Notes under the pieces: model-generated | The model's input: the letters and a program-made list of their open reading frames with translations, nothing else | Database searches by the model: none | What the model was told of the DNA's origin: nothing | Translations under genes and position numbers: made by a program | Part shown: piece by piece, positions 9,558 to 20,995 of the stretch | Position numbering within the stretch: the first letter of the stretch is position 1 | Layout: each line of letters opens with the position of its first letter | DNA from: Molanna angustata | Taxonomy: Eukaryota > Arthropoda > Insecta > Trichoptera > Molannidae | Assembly (NCBI GenBank): GCA_963576475.1 | Contig: OY754981.1 | Span: 18,814,570-18,878,569, forward strand | Reading direction: 5' to 3' | Length of the DNA: 64,000 nucleotides

Positions 9558-11974
9558 ATATAACAAAACCAAAGGAACAGACAGAAGACTTCTACTATAA
9601 ACTACAGCAGATCATGGATGAAATACCAAATGGAGAACAAACGATCATACTTGGAGATTTGAATGCAAGAATTGGCAGTCAGCCATTAAACGGTGTCAAA
9701 CAGAAATATAATGAAGATGTAATTAATGAAAACGGACAAGAGTTGACTGCTTTTTGCGCTCAAAATGAACTCCGAATTAACAACACGTTTTTCCCACATA
9801 AAATACAACATACATATACATTCAATAACACAAGAGGAGATAAATCTGTGATCGATTATATCATTACAAATAGAAAAATCCTACCAACACAATTATTTGA
9901 TGTTCGAGTACTCAGCTCAGCTAATATTGGGTCGGACCATAACCTTGTATTATGCAAAATGAATATTGAAAGACCCTGTCAAAAAAACATTAAACCTAAG
10001 ATAGTCAAGAAAACAAATATAGAATCACTGCAAAATGAAAGTACTAAAATACTATACAAAAACAGAATATCAGAACAAACAGATAACAATCCAATCGAAG
10101 AAAACGACAAAGTGGATGAAATGTGGCTAAAGATTAAACAACAAATTGGAAATGCAGCGGCAGAGGCACTAGGACACAGAAGCGTAAACTTAAACAAGAC
10201 AACTAATACAAAACCATGGTTTACAAATGACATTAAAATACTGACTGATACAAAGCGGAAAATTTACCTACAATATAAAAGTAATCCAACTAATGAAGAA
10301 CGAACTAAATATATGGAAACTAGAAACAGAGTTAACAGTGAAATCAGAAAAATTAAAAGAGATTACTGGACAAAGTTTACGAAGGATATGGAGTTTGATC
10401 TTTATGGATTACAGCTGAAAATGCTGAGGAAAGAAAGAAAGCCAATTGATGAATTCATACAAACAAAAAAGATACCAACGGAACAATGGCAAAAGTATTT
10501 TGAACAATTATATAAAGATGATAAACAAGAAACTGTCCCATATGTTGAAGGTCCGTATCAGAATGAAATCAGTATACATGAAATACGTATTGCGATTGCC
10601 AAATTAAAAAATAGGAAAACGCCGGGTATAGACGACATAAGCAACAAACTAATTAAATATGCTGGTGACAGCCTAACACAACAACTGCATCAATTATTCA
10701 ATAGAATCATACACTCGACAAAAATCCCAGAGGAGTGGAGGACTAGCATTACAGTACCAATATTTAAAAAAGGCCAAAAGACAAAACCAGAAAACTATAG
10801 AGGTATATCCCTATTGTGCTCAACACTAAAACTGTTCACACAAATCATTAAGACAAGATTAGAAACACATATTACTCTAAGAGAAGAACAACAAGGTTTT
10901 AGAAGGAACCGATCTACTACAGATGCCATATTTATCGTAAGACAGATAAAAGAGAAGGCAATTGAATACCAAACTCCTGCCTTTGTCTGCTTTGTGGATT
11001 TAATGAAGGCCTTCGATAGAGTACAACTCAAGGATATTATTAATATGTTGGTGGCTAAGGATGTACCTCCAGAATTAATAAACATCATAAGAGATATAAA
11101 TTTGGGAAGCAGTACAAAGATAGGAAACGACAACGAATTAAGCAATTCAATCCCTATAATGACAGGTGTCCGACAAGGAGATAGTCTAAGCCCATTCCTG
11201 TTTAATCTAGTAATGGATGAACTAATCAAGGAAATTAAATTGCCCCAGCTTGGGTACAGAATGGGGAAGGAAATTGTTAATGTAATTTGCTATGCCGACG
11301 ACGCTATTATAGTAGCCGAAACTAACAACGACCTATAGACAATGCTGAACAGGTTATATAGCGCCTGCAAACAATACAACATGGCAATTTCAAAGACTAA
11401 ATGTATGACATTCTCAAAAACACACATAGCATGCAATCTGACTATAGACAACAACCCAATTGAACAGGTTAATACCTTTAGATACCTAGGAATTGATATA
11501 ACAGAAGATGCTGACCTCTGCGAAGAAATTCAGAGCCAAGTCAATAAGGCAGCTGCAGTCTCGGGCGCTCTAAAATCCATTATTTGGAAAAATGAGGATA
11601 TGGCCATTAAAAGCAAAGTGAGAATCTACAAAGCATGCGTAAGACCAGTGATGACATACGGTATAGAGGCACGAGCAGACACAGTCAGAAGCAAACAAAT
11701 GTTGAGGAGAACATTGAGAGCTATTGCAGGCAAAACCCTGAGAGACCGAGTGAGGAACTCCAGAATAAGGGAACTATGTGACGTTGACGATATCATCAGA
11801 TGGAGTAGGCAGCGGAGGAGGGACTGGTATGGTCATGTCCAAAGGATGGACAGCACCAGACTTCCTCATATCGTGCTTAACAATCAGCCTCACGGAACCC
11901 GCCCTCTCGGTAGACCGCCAAAAAGATGGAGGAATAGCTGGGAGTCCACCTCGCAGGAAGAGCAGGCCTCTTAA
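9558..11974 (+). pseudogene. Endonuclease-reverse transcriptase ORF of RTE-like LINE, one in-frame TAG
   Basis: The frame is open from the insertion edge; the first ATG is at 9614. Domains in order: C-terminal half of an APE-type endonuclease (ILGDLNARIG, SVIDYII, SDHNLV at residues about 14-120), reverse transcriptase (KTPGIDDI, NYRGISLL, FVDLMKAFD, TGVRQGDSLSPFLFNLVMDE, catalytic YADD), then the C-terminal region (FRYLGIDI, YKACVRPVMTYGIEARADT, GRPPKRW). TAG at 11336-11338 splits the frame just after YADD, and the frame continues in phase to 11974. The 5' end, including the endonuclease start, is missing, so the copy could not move on its own. Confidence 0.9.
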
Positions 11975-12017
11975 AAAACAGACCTGAAGGTCTATTCAAA
12001 AGGAGAAGAAGAAGAAG
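9558..12017 (+). mobile_element. RTE-like non-LTR retrotransposon, 5'-truncated, with 11-bp TSD
   Basis: The insertion is bounded by AACAAAAAATG at 9547-9557 and 12018-12028. It begins inside the endonuclease domain (5' truncation typical of target-primed reverse transcription), contains one long ORF interrupted by a single stop, and ends in a GAAGAAGAA tail. It lies in TTLL4 intron 5 in the sense orientation. Related 3' fragments occur at 41110-41540, 42175-42612 and 61502-62026. Confidence 0.92.
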
Positions 12018-12028
12018 AACAAAAAATG

Positions 12029-13154
12029 GAAGCAAATAAGGAACAAAGAAAATATTCAAAACACCAAGATAGATAATAAAAATAAAATATACTTATTATT
12101 TTTAATAAAATTAATTCATGATGTGTGGTACTTTAATTATCCATAGACATTTTCAAATACAGAAACACATTTTGTTTTTTCATGTTATGTAACATCATCC
12201 TTCATACCAAACATATCTAAACAAAATAAATAAAAATAAAGTTTATGTCATAACAATTTTTTCGGCAAGATGAAATAAAAAGGACAATGATAACATAAGA
12301 TTTTATCAATTCATATAATTTTTAATTTAAAACGGATATTTTGAATTTTTTAACAAACTTCAACATGGCAATCTTTGTGGTGCCTATCATTGATAAGTTG
12401 AATCAAACTAACCATAAAGGTGAAAAATTCTGATTACTCGTCGTTGATTGAAAAAAATCTTTTTACTAAGTGGTATAGTTATCGTAAAACAACTGAATTT
12501 TCAATCTATATACCCTGTCACATGGGTATATAGATTGAAAATTTGTCTTTTTGCTTAGTTTGTATATGGGCAAATCGCCCTCCTCCACTGCGAAAAGGCT
12601 CAAGAATTTGGCAACATCTATATTTATTATTAATGGAGTTGTATTAAATTTACAATAACTACTTCATGCTCATCTTTTTTTCCACAAATTAAAACTACAA
12701 AATATTTTTGCTGTTTTTTTTTTTAATAAGATAAAACAGAAGAAACTATTTTCCAAAATCTCTATGAGCATCAAATGGCAACTGGCGAGCCCAAATGTGC
12801 GAGCTTAGGTTAGCTCACGAACACTGCTCATTCAAAAGTACACAGTGATTAACATATTTTTATGATTTGCCATGAAATAGTAGTAGACCTATGATCCCCG
12901 AATAAGACTCATAAACTCATAGTCTATTTGAAATCATTTTAATACTCGTTGAGAAATATATTTTTGGTCTTAAAGAAGTGTCAATTCTGACTATGTGCAA
13001 TATAAAAGACACATAATCGCCAGGGGGAGAGCTTTAAACTGTTTTGTAAATTCAAACCTGTTCATCTGTTTCACACAAACCAGAACACTACTTATGAATA
13101 TGCATTGATCAAAAATATTGTTGCATTTTTTCAACTTTCTTTTTTCCCTCCAAG
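12029..13154. other. TTLL4 intron 5, 3' end: one strong hairpin, otherwise no feature
   Basis: AT-rich intron up to the acceptor of the terminal exon. The only structure seen is the hairpin at 12496-12543, listed separately. Confidence 0.4.
12496..12543. repeat. Perfect 20-bp stem hairpin with 8-nt loop
   Basis: AATTTTCAATCTATATACCC is followed by TGTCACAT and then its exact reverse complement. The stem has no mismatch. It may be a small MITE remnant or a transcribed hairpin within the TTLL4 intron; nothing shows which. Confidence 0.7.
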
Positions 13155-13427
13155 AATGACGATGAGGAACTTACGGAGGAGGTATCGACAGTCACCCCAG
13201 AGCCATCTCATCCCATGGAGACGGTGACGTTGGCACCTACTCAGCAGGTCTGCATGGACTCCTCGCAGGACCGAGAGAAATCGCAGACGGAGACGCCTCC
13301 GCTGGTGTGCGGACACCACACCGAGGACAGTGATCACATCCTGGGCGAGATATGTCTGATATGTCGGCCGGTGACTATGATGCTGCAGCAAGAGACACAA
13401 CCGTTGCAAGTGCAGCAACACGCTTAG
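13155..13427 (+). CDS. TTLL4: TTLL4-like tubulin polyglutamylase, probable terminal exon with stop
   Basis: The exon opens after a strong polypyrimidine tract and CAAG, in phase 0 as exon 5 demands. It reads 90 codons to TAG at 13425-13427. The peptide starts NDDEELTEEVSTVTPEPSHP, is acidic and Ser/Thr/Gln-rich, and ends in a glutamine-rich tail. It is far more GC-rich than its surroundings, as expected for coding sequence. A Cys/His cluster (CGHH...H...CLIC, from about residue 55) is the only structured-looking element. TTLL4 C-terminal tails are poorly conserved, so the assignment rests on phase, splice signals, composition and lack of a competing exon. It could in principle belong to another gene. 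Confidence 0.75.
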   Translation, partial: NDDEELTEEVSTVTPEPSHPMETVTLAPTQQVCMDSSQDREKSQTETPPLVCGHHTEDSDHILGEICLICRPVTMMLQQETQPLQVQQHA

Positions 13428-16400
13428 ATAAATCAATTTTACTAAAGTTATTATGGAATCAGAGAGGAAATTGAGAAATATTGGCACCATTTGTTTCTAT
13501 CATTGTTAGCATTATTGTGGTTTTTGTTTGTTTGATCGATTCAGGTCTAATAGAGATGCAAGTGTAATTTTCCAACGAGTGTTTTTTTATACGAAACCTC
13601 TTTTTTTTCCCGGCATTGTCTATAGATATATATTAAGATATGAAACCTTTTATTATTTATTCTTCCCAAAAGTGTCTTAAAATATTATGAAACCTCTATC
13701 ATTCATGTCAATCCCTTGTGAATCCTGACCTTCTAATGAATCTCCTTACACTGCCATCGTACAATTGTTTATACTTGGGTCTGGCTATAACCTCCTTGTA
13801 CCCCGTGCGAGTTTTGAGTTCATTGCCAAATGGTAATGGTAACATGTCTTTCAGATCTTTTGCCAAAAGGAATACTTCATTTTATAAGATATTGTAAATA
13901 TATCGTTGGAAAGTCATCAATTTGAGTTACATCAGTATCCCTATTAGATCTGAAATCACAGAATTTGCTTGTGAAATTCTGGTCTAGTCTTTTCTCCAGT
14001 ATTTTTATGTTGATCCATGTTTTGTCTGTTTTTCAATTATCCTGAATGAGTGATGCATTGAGGTACTGTTACGATTGTTGTTTTATGTGTTTTTAAATCA
14101 TTATGTATGGTTTCAATTTATTCTATCAAAAAAGATTCTATTCATCAATATTGTTTTGTATGTATCATGTGATGATTTAATTATTGAATCGTTCAATTTT
14201 CGCATTGATAATTTTTATGTTTGAATTCAGTCTGAAATGTGCCTTCAATTGATATCATATTTTATAGTGCCTAAAATATTTATGATTTTTCAACATCACT
14301 TTGATCTTCCATTCCTCTCAATAGTTTCTCAATAAATATATTCTGATTCCATTAATCATATTGTCCGTCTGTCGTTTGTAATATAATATGTATCTATCTT
14401 AGCACATCTTACTGTAATTGAATGTGTATTCTTTTTTCATTACAATTATTTGCTATACCTACGATTATTAATCCCACCTCTATAATTAGTGTTTCTTTTT
14501 ATTTTTTTGTATTACATGATTTTTATTTCACTCTTGCAACATTATGAAATGAAGAAAGCTAAATTCCTAAGTTTTAATTTTGACCAGTAAAAACTTTTCT
14601 TTATTAACATATTAATTTAATACTTAAAAGGATAAGTGAAAGCTTAACATTTTTTTTATTTTCAAATTAATATCCAGAATTTTAATGTAAACAAATGTAT
14701 AGGCAGATTATTTTCTGTAAAATTATTTTAATTTCAAATTTAATTCATTCACAAGGGCTTCTTGAAGGTCAGGGGGGTCTTTGAAATTAGCAAATAATGC
14801 ATTTAAAGTAATGTAGTGTAAAAATAATATAGGTACTTATATATTATTTTTCCAAAAAATAAATGCTTACGGTTTCCTGTTTTGTGATGGGTAATTGAAT
14901 TAAATATAGATAAATGTAATAAGTTGTATAAATAAAATTTTTAACATAATTCATAAGATTTTAGGTATCTCTTAATTAAATAAAAAAAGTATTTCATTAT
15001 GAAAATTCCGCAGAACATTTCAAAATTTCACTTTGTATTGAGTTACTTTTAAAATTAATTGTTTTGATTCCCAGTGAAAATTTTAATAATTTTAATGCCA
15101 TTTCATTTGAAAATACTCGTTAGTGTTAATTTTTCGTGTATTTTATTTTATTCATATGCATATTTTGCTGAGAAATAATGTGTAGGTATATTTTTCTTTT
15201 TTAATACCAAAACTCTATTTGAACGTAGGTTAGTATAACAAAATACACGTTTATTTGTTTTATTCATAGTTATATATTCGCCAGATGAATCCAATGAAAT
15301 ATATTGAGTTTATTTGTTTTTTTTTAATATAAGTTGCTAGGTAATTTCAGATGGTTAAACACATTACTTTCCTTCAAAACAACAGTCTACATACAGTACA
15401 CAAAATATAAACTGGTAGTTATTTTCAATACGAAGCTAATTATGTTACTTGATTAATTTATTTTTTACTCTTGAGCCTCTTGAGGTTTTACTTTAAACTA
15501 TGAAAAAATTATGACTTTATTTTAACATTTTATTAATGATCAGATTTAAGGTTATGTAATGTAAAACTATCTTAATTTAAAAATCAAGCATTTATTTTAT
15601 ACACGTAGTAAAATATTACCTATACTAGTTGATGTTGATGACAATTTTTTTTTTTGAGTTACGTTTGAATCCCAATTTAAAATTCCATTTTTTTTTTGTT
15701 GACAATTATTCACAAATTCAAAATCTTTTAGTAAAATCATGGTGCTGTCAGTCTGCTGTCAATATGTACATCCTTTTGTAATCAGACAAGTGAGTATTCG
15801 ACGTTAGATATAACTGCTGAGCAAGCAATCCGTTCACCGCTATAGCCATGATTATTTAAATTATTGCTATGACAAATCTTTTTTTATATATAATGAAATG
15901 TGTTGTTTGATCTGGAAAATGAACACAGAATGACTGATTAAATACAGATTTGCAGTTAATATTCTTTTTCAAATAGATAAATTGTAAGGTTTTGTATGAA
16001 TTGGTAAAATATCTTTGAACAGTATCCATTTATAGTAAAGTTGTGCAATAATTTAAGTTTGTTTGAAGATATGTTGCAAACTTCTTATCACATTGATAAA
16101 TCAATTAATCTTTTGGTCGTTTGTTTGACAAGTTACTATCACAATATCAGTGGTTTTTGTTCAACGTCTTTATACCATTTAATTATTTTAATGTCTTTCC
16201 AAATGGCAACCTAAGATTGCTTTTAAGTCATGTTTAATTCCATATTTTATGGTCTCTTGTTGAAATTTTGTCATACAGGTATTTTCCCTAAATATTATTA
16301 TATAGGTTTTGTAATATTAATTTCTCTGCATGTTGTGATTATGAAATGTTGAGTATTTAAAATTTTAGTATTTTCTTGTTGATGACCATGTGTTTATTCA

Positions 16401-16860
16401 GAATTCATTATCTATTTTTTATTTCATAGTTGTGTATATATGCAATTATTACGATAATATTAAAATCATAAATGATTTTGATCAACGATTTACAAAACCC
16501 CGGAATGTGTCCATCGAAATTGATAAATAAAACAATGTCATGTTATGATTTAAACAATAATTGTTTCTTTTTCGCAGTTTTGTGTTATGTTTTAATTTTG
16601 TATTTATTGTTTTTATACAATTTTAAATGTGTATTTAATATTTACGTAAATATGTGATCTTTGTGTATTGAGTATCTTCAACTTTATCGGAAGCCTGCGG
16701 GGCTCTCCAAAAATGTTATGATCTGAAATGAAAAAAATGTAAAAGACTTAATATTTTAAAATTCTGATGTTTGAATTTATTGTCTTTGTCAGCCAGTAAA
16801 GTATTTCAGAAGACATTTTGTATTAAATAAAAAAGTTGAAATAAAAATCTCGTTTTTTTT
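13428..16860 (+). other. Probable long 3' UTR of the TTLL4-like gene, repeat-free
   Basis: This is AT-rich sequence after the TAG stop with no recognisable transposon, SINE or tandem repeat, unlike almost every other 3-kb stretch here. AATAAA hexamers occur at 14331-14336 and near 14856. A pair lies at 16826-16831 and 16840-16845, followed directly by T-runs that could act as the downstream element. I infer alternative polyadenylation between a proximal (about 14.35 kb) and a distal (about 16.86 kb) site. RNA evidence is lacking. Confidence 0.4.
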
Positions 16861-16870
16861 TCTGACAAAC
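16826..16870 (+). terminator. Candidate distal polyadenylation site
   Basis: Two AATAAA signals 14 bp apart are followed within 10-25 bp by two long T-runs. This is a classical poly(A) signal arrangement and coincides with the end of the repeat-free stretch downstream of TTLL4. Confidence 0.4.
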
Positions 16871-17418
16871 TCATTGTTTTTTTTTAGTCATTTCTTAAAT
16901 TGTGTACAAGGAGTACAACGACTCTATCTAAAACAGTATAATATTATACCTCTGCAAGATCTTAAACGGTTAGTAGAAGAGCGGGCTAGCGCACTGTATT
17001 ATATTAAAAACAAATATAATTAAATAGAACATATGTAGCATCTTAACTTTCATGTGGAAAGGCTATCATGATGAATGGTATACATAGGTTATCTACAAAT
17101 ATTTGACAATTTTCGGCAGAGTGAGGAACGGATCAAAACAGCCAAAATTGTGTTTTGTTAAGTCCCCGTGATCATTCAAGATTTTTAATGATAATTCTAT
17201 CATTCTATTTATGAATCCATTATTCACAATTCACTTGAATGTAACTCAGAATTTATTTTTAGTACACCCGAATTCTTGTAAACCTTATAACTTGAATGTA
17301 TTAACCAACGTTCTCTCTAATTTTTCTATTGTGTGTGCGGATTTTCGACGCATCTGTGCAGTGGCGGTGCGATAAATTTACACCCCCCCCCTTCCATAAA
17401 CACATACAATTTTTATTA
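16871..17418. other. Intergenic sequence, no feature seen
   Basis: Between the presumed TTLL4 3' end and the HINE array. A C-run follows CAGTGGCGGTG near 17358, which resembles a hAT-type terminus, but no matching inverted end was found. Confidence 0.35.
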
Positions 17419-17695
17419 CTAGTTGCATGTAACACATGAGATCCAACTGTCGATGGCAATAGTATGCATAATCAAAGAATATGTACCAAACTATAAACAA
17501 CACAAATTAATAAATATTTGAAGATATTTTATTTTCTAAATAAAACATGTAGGTATGTTTGTCAGGATAGGATAGTATGGAGGTCAGTCTGTTTTTCATA
17601 CACAGAATATGAAAACAGTATGATGGTATGTATGTATGTTTGGAGATTTAAGTAACAAACTATACTAGCCTTTAATATTGTCTGAGTCACTAAAT
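17419..17695 (-). mobile_element. HINE-like (Helentron-associated) element, array copy C, truncated
   Basis: It begins with the inverted 3' terminus CTAGTTGCATGTAACACATG, followed by the subterminal repeat ATCCAACTGTCGATGG. It continues with the shared blocks AGTATGGAGGTCAGTC and ATGAAAACAG. The distal part is missing. It is the first of three head-to-tail copies. Confidence 0.75.
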
Positions 17696-17717
17696 AAATA
17701 AATAAATTATCTTATTA

Positions 17718-18712
17718 CTAGTTGCATGTAACACATGGGATCCAACTGTCGACAGCGATAGTATGTATAGTTGAAGAATAAGTATCAAACCAAGTATCAA
17801 ACCCATAAATACAAATTATTTATTATTTTATGATATTTAGTTTTCTATACAACACATGTACCTAGGTAGTCAAGATAGGATAGTATGGAGGTCAGTCTTT
17901 TTTTCCTACCCGGAATATGAAAACAGCATGATGGTATATGTATATTGTATGTTTAGAGATGAAGTATCAAACTATTAAGTCTTCTTACATATTGTGTATA
18001 GGCGACTACCATACAAATTGTATGAAGTGATGTCGTCACTAAATTCAATTTTTATAAAAATTGTTAAAAAAAATTTGAGATGTGCTAATACAATGTTTGT
18101 ATTTTTGATATAAAATTAAATTATCTAGTTGGGGTGTTTCGGTTTTTTTCGATATATTTTTAAAAAAATGGAAATGTAGGCAGTTAAACTCATAAATTTA
18201 TCATAAAAAAAATATTTTTCTTCATAAAAAATGTTTGAGAAACCCTGGAATTTAAAAAAAAAAACCTAATTTGAGATTTTGTATTTGTCTATCTTTATAC
18301 CAATTTTCAGCATTCTAGCTTTTATGGTTTCTAAGATAGGTATATGGAAAAATAAAGTAAAAATTCAAAAGTTGATAACCCCTGACTGAAACAAAAATTC
18401 AAAATTCTGAGTATATAAGTTTTGTAGGCCTATAACTGTTTATATATTCTGAAAATTTGGGCTCTGTAAATTGAGCGGATCAAAAGTTATAAAGGGGGGA
18501 TGGACACACACAGACACACGAAATGTTCTACTCCGAATTCTGAGTAAATCCGTGTATATGCTGCGGAGCCTCTAAGTTGGTGTTTTTTGACTTCAAAGTT
18601 GGAAAAGCCGTGAAAAAAATAGACCTCTGCATACAATTCTCGCGTATCCTGGCTTGAAACATTGTCGATGTGTTAAGAGAACAAAGTTCTCCTGAACAAA
18701 TCGACAATTGGA
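17718..18712 (-). mobile_element. HINE-like element, array copy B, full length
   Basis: It runs from CTAGTTGCATGTAACACATG to TCGACAATTGGA. Read on the minus strand it starts TCCAATTGTCGATTTG, contains a GAGAACTTTGTTCTC-like inverted block near the 5' end, and ends with the subterminal repeat, a CATGT-GTT-ACATG hairpin and CTAG. No ORF is conserved between copies. Only a 6-bp spacer separates it from copy A. Confidence 0.82.
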
Positions 18713-18718
18713 TAATAA

Positions 18719-19691
18719 CTAGTTGCATGTAACACATGAGATCCAACTGTCGATAGCGATAGTATGTATAGTTGAAGAATAAGAATCAAACTATAAACCT
18801 ATAAATCCAAATTATTGAAAATTTTAACACATGTTGGTATGTATGTCAAGATAGGACAGTATGGAGGTCAGTCCTGTTTTCCTACCCGGTATATGAAAAC
18901 AGCATGATGGTTCTGTATGTATGTTTGGAGATTAAGTACCTATCAAACTATTAAGTCTTCTTACATATTGTGTATAGGCGACTGCCATACAAATAGTATG
19001 AAGCAATGTCGTCACTAAATTCAATTTTTATAAAAATTGTTAAAAAAAGTTTGAGATGTGCTAATACAATGTTCATATTTTTTATAGAAAATTAAATTAT
19101 CTAATTGGGGTGTTTCGGCTTTTTTCTATATTTTTAAAACATTTGGAAATATAGGCAGTTAAACTCATAAATTTATCATAAAAAAAATATTTTTCTTAAT
19201 GAAAAATGTTTGAGAAACCCTGCAATTTTTTTGAAAAAACTAATTTGAGATTTTGTATTTGTCTATATTTGTACCAATTTTCAGCGTTCTAACTTTAATG
19301 GTTTCTGAGATATATGGAAAAATAAAGTAAAAATTCAAAAGTTGATAACCCCTGACTGAAACAAAAATTAAAAATTCCGAGTATAAAAGTTTTGTAGTCC
19401 TGTAACTGTTTATATATTCTGAAATTTTGGGCTCTGTAAATTGAGCGGATCAAAAGTTATAAGGGGGGGGGGGACACACACAGACACACGAAATGTTCTA
19501 CTCCGAATTCTGAATAAATCCGTGTATGGAACATATATGCAGCGAAGCCTCTAAGTTGGTGTTTTTTGACTTCAAAGTTGGAAAAGCCGTGAAAAAAGTA
19601 GACCTCTTCATACAATTCTCGCGTATCCTGGCTTGAAACATTGTCGATATGTTAAGAGAACAAAGTTCTCCTGAACAAATCGACAGTTGGA
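18719..19691 (-). mobile_element. HINE-like element, array copy A, full length
   Basis: Same termini and internal order as copy B: CCTACCCGG, GGCGACTGCCATACAAAT, GTCGTCACTAAATTC, GAAACCCTG, CACACACAGACACACGAAAT, TACTCCGAATTCTGA, CGACAGTTGGA. It is clearly similar to copy B along its whole length but has many small indels, so the two are not a very recent duplication. Apparent ORFs at 18528-18746 and 19498-19776 are shared repeat sequence, not genes. Confidence 0.82.
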
Positions 19692-19804
19692 ATATTGACT
19701 GTGCGGAGGGTAAAACATTTTTGCGGAGACATTTTAGTAGGTGTGCGCGTGTGCGCATTGGTATTAACAAATTCATGTCGCAAAATTATATAATAAGTAG
19801 GTAG

Positions 19805-19905
19805 TGTCCGACCGAAGCTTCGGCTTCGGCTTCGGCCACCTTCGACCAAAAAAAACACCTTCGGCTTCGGCCAAAAATAACCCGAATTTTCGGCCGAAGC
19901 CGAAG
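19805..19905. repeat. TTCGGC-rich palindromic block
   Basis: Repeats of CTTCGGCTTCGGC are followed by inverted GGCCGAAGCCGAAG. The block can fold on itself. It stands out by GC content. It may be the end of a transposon, but no partner end was found. Confidence 0.6.
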
Positions 19906-20835
19906 CTTTTTGTCAGCTGCTAAAAACAGTTAAAACTTGTAAAAACATGCGCGAACATGACATGTGTAGCGGGTGTATAGATTCGGCCGGCCCAGTGTCG
20001 CGTGCCGACTGTTATTATTTATTATTTTAATAATTTTTTATTTATTATTTTAATTGAATCAGATTATTTAAGTGCGTCAAGGCGGCTTAATAGACATATG
20101 TCATTTCACACGCAATTCACAAATAACCCGCCAGATAATAAGAAAAAATATGAACACAAATATTATTCCACAAAGTACTTTGTGTTCATGTAGGTATTAT
20201 ATACTCTGATCGACAGATTGAAAAACTGCCGAACGAATGCCGCAAGATGTCAATTATCGATAGGATTATTACTTTCCCAATTTTTGACATGCATTGTAGG
20301 TATGTTCATTTTTTTCATTCTTAAATCTTTTACTGTTATACGTATTTCTGTTTTTTATCTTAATTTATAGGTTTATATTTACATACATCATCTGTTGCCA
20401 GGGCCGGATAAACGTGTTTTTGCGCCCGTAGCGATATATTTAAATCCGCCCCCCCCCCAATTTTTTTTGGAATTTTAAATGTAGAACAATTTAAAATTAT
20501 GTAAAATTACATTGGGTCTAAAATGACTAAGCGGGATTTTTTACATGCACACCATCATGACGAGCCTCTATCCGGGTACGCAAAGAGAACCGTGCTCCAT
20601 ACCTGTGAATTTTTGATTTATATGATTAACATTTTAGAATTTTAAGCGCCCTTTTTAAGACAACCGCCCTGACTTCTTGTTCCTGATTGTTCTATGATTT
20701 ATCTCTGTGTCATATTATTTACAAAATATATTTTTAACGTGTGTTAATATACTTACCTATGAAAATATATGGTGAAAATATACTTGATTTAAAATAATAC
20801 GAATTTGTCACATTTTACATCACTGGCCATTACAT
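19906..20835. other. Intergenic sequence, no gene seen
   Basis: AT-rich. CAGGGCCGGATAAACGTG near 20399, followed by a C-run, resembles a hAT terminus, but no inverted counterpart was located. Confidence 0.35.
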
Positions 20836-20995
20836 TTTTACAATCCTCGATAGATTTTGGCATCCACAAGAAGATGTCGCCATTCCCCTCTGTCGACGGC
20901 CTCTCTCCTCCAGTTATTCACCTCTAGGCTGCATATAGGCCCTTCTAAGCACAGTCCAGCCATCTATGTCCTTGATTGGAGTATTCTATCTCTGT
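20836..20995 (-). mobile_element. LINE 3' end remnant
   Basis: The minus strand reads VNNWRREAVDRGEWRHLLVD then AKIYRGL and a stop. This is the usual C-terminal tail of one group of non-LTR retrotransposon ORFs (NWRxxAxDRxxWR). Upstream coding sequence is lost. Confidence 0.65.

Noticed and set aside
9979..11229. Minus-strand ORFs of 84 and 144 codons
   Set aside because: They are antisense shadows of the RTE-like reverse transcriptase on the plus strand.
17358..17400. hAT-like end CAGTGGCGGTG
   Set aside because: No matching inverted end nearby; may be chance or a solo end.
20399..20460. hAT terminus CAGGGCCGGAT
   Set aside because: No inverted partner or 8-bp duplication was found within the following few kb.
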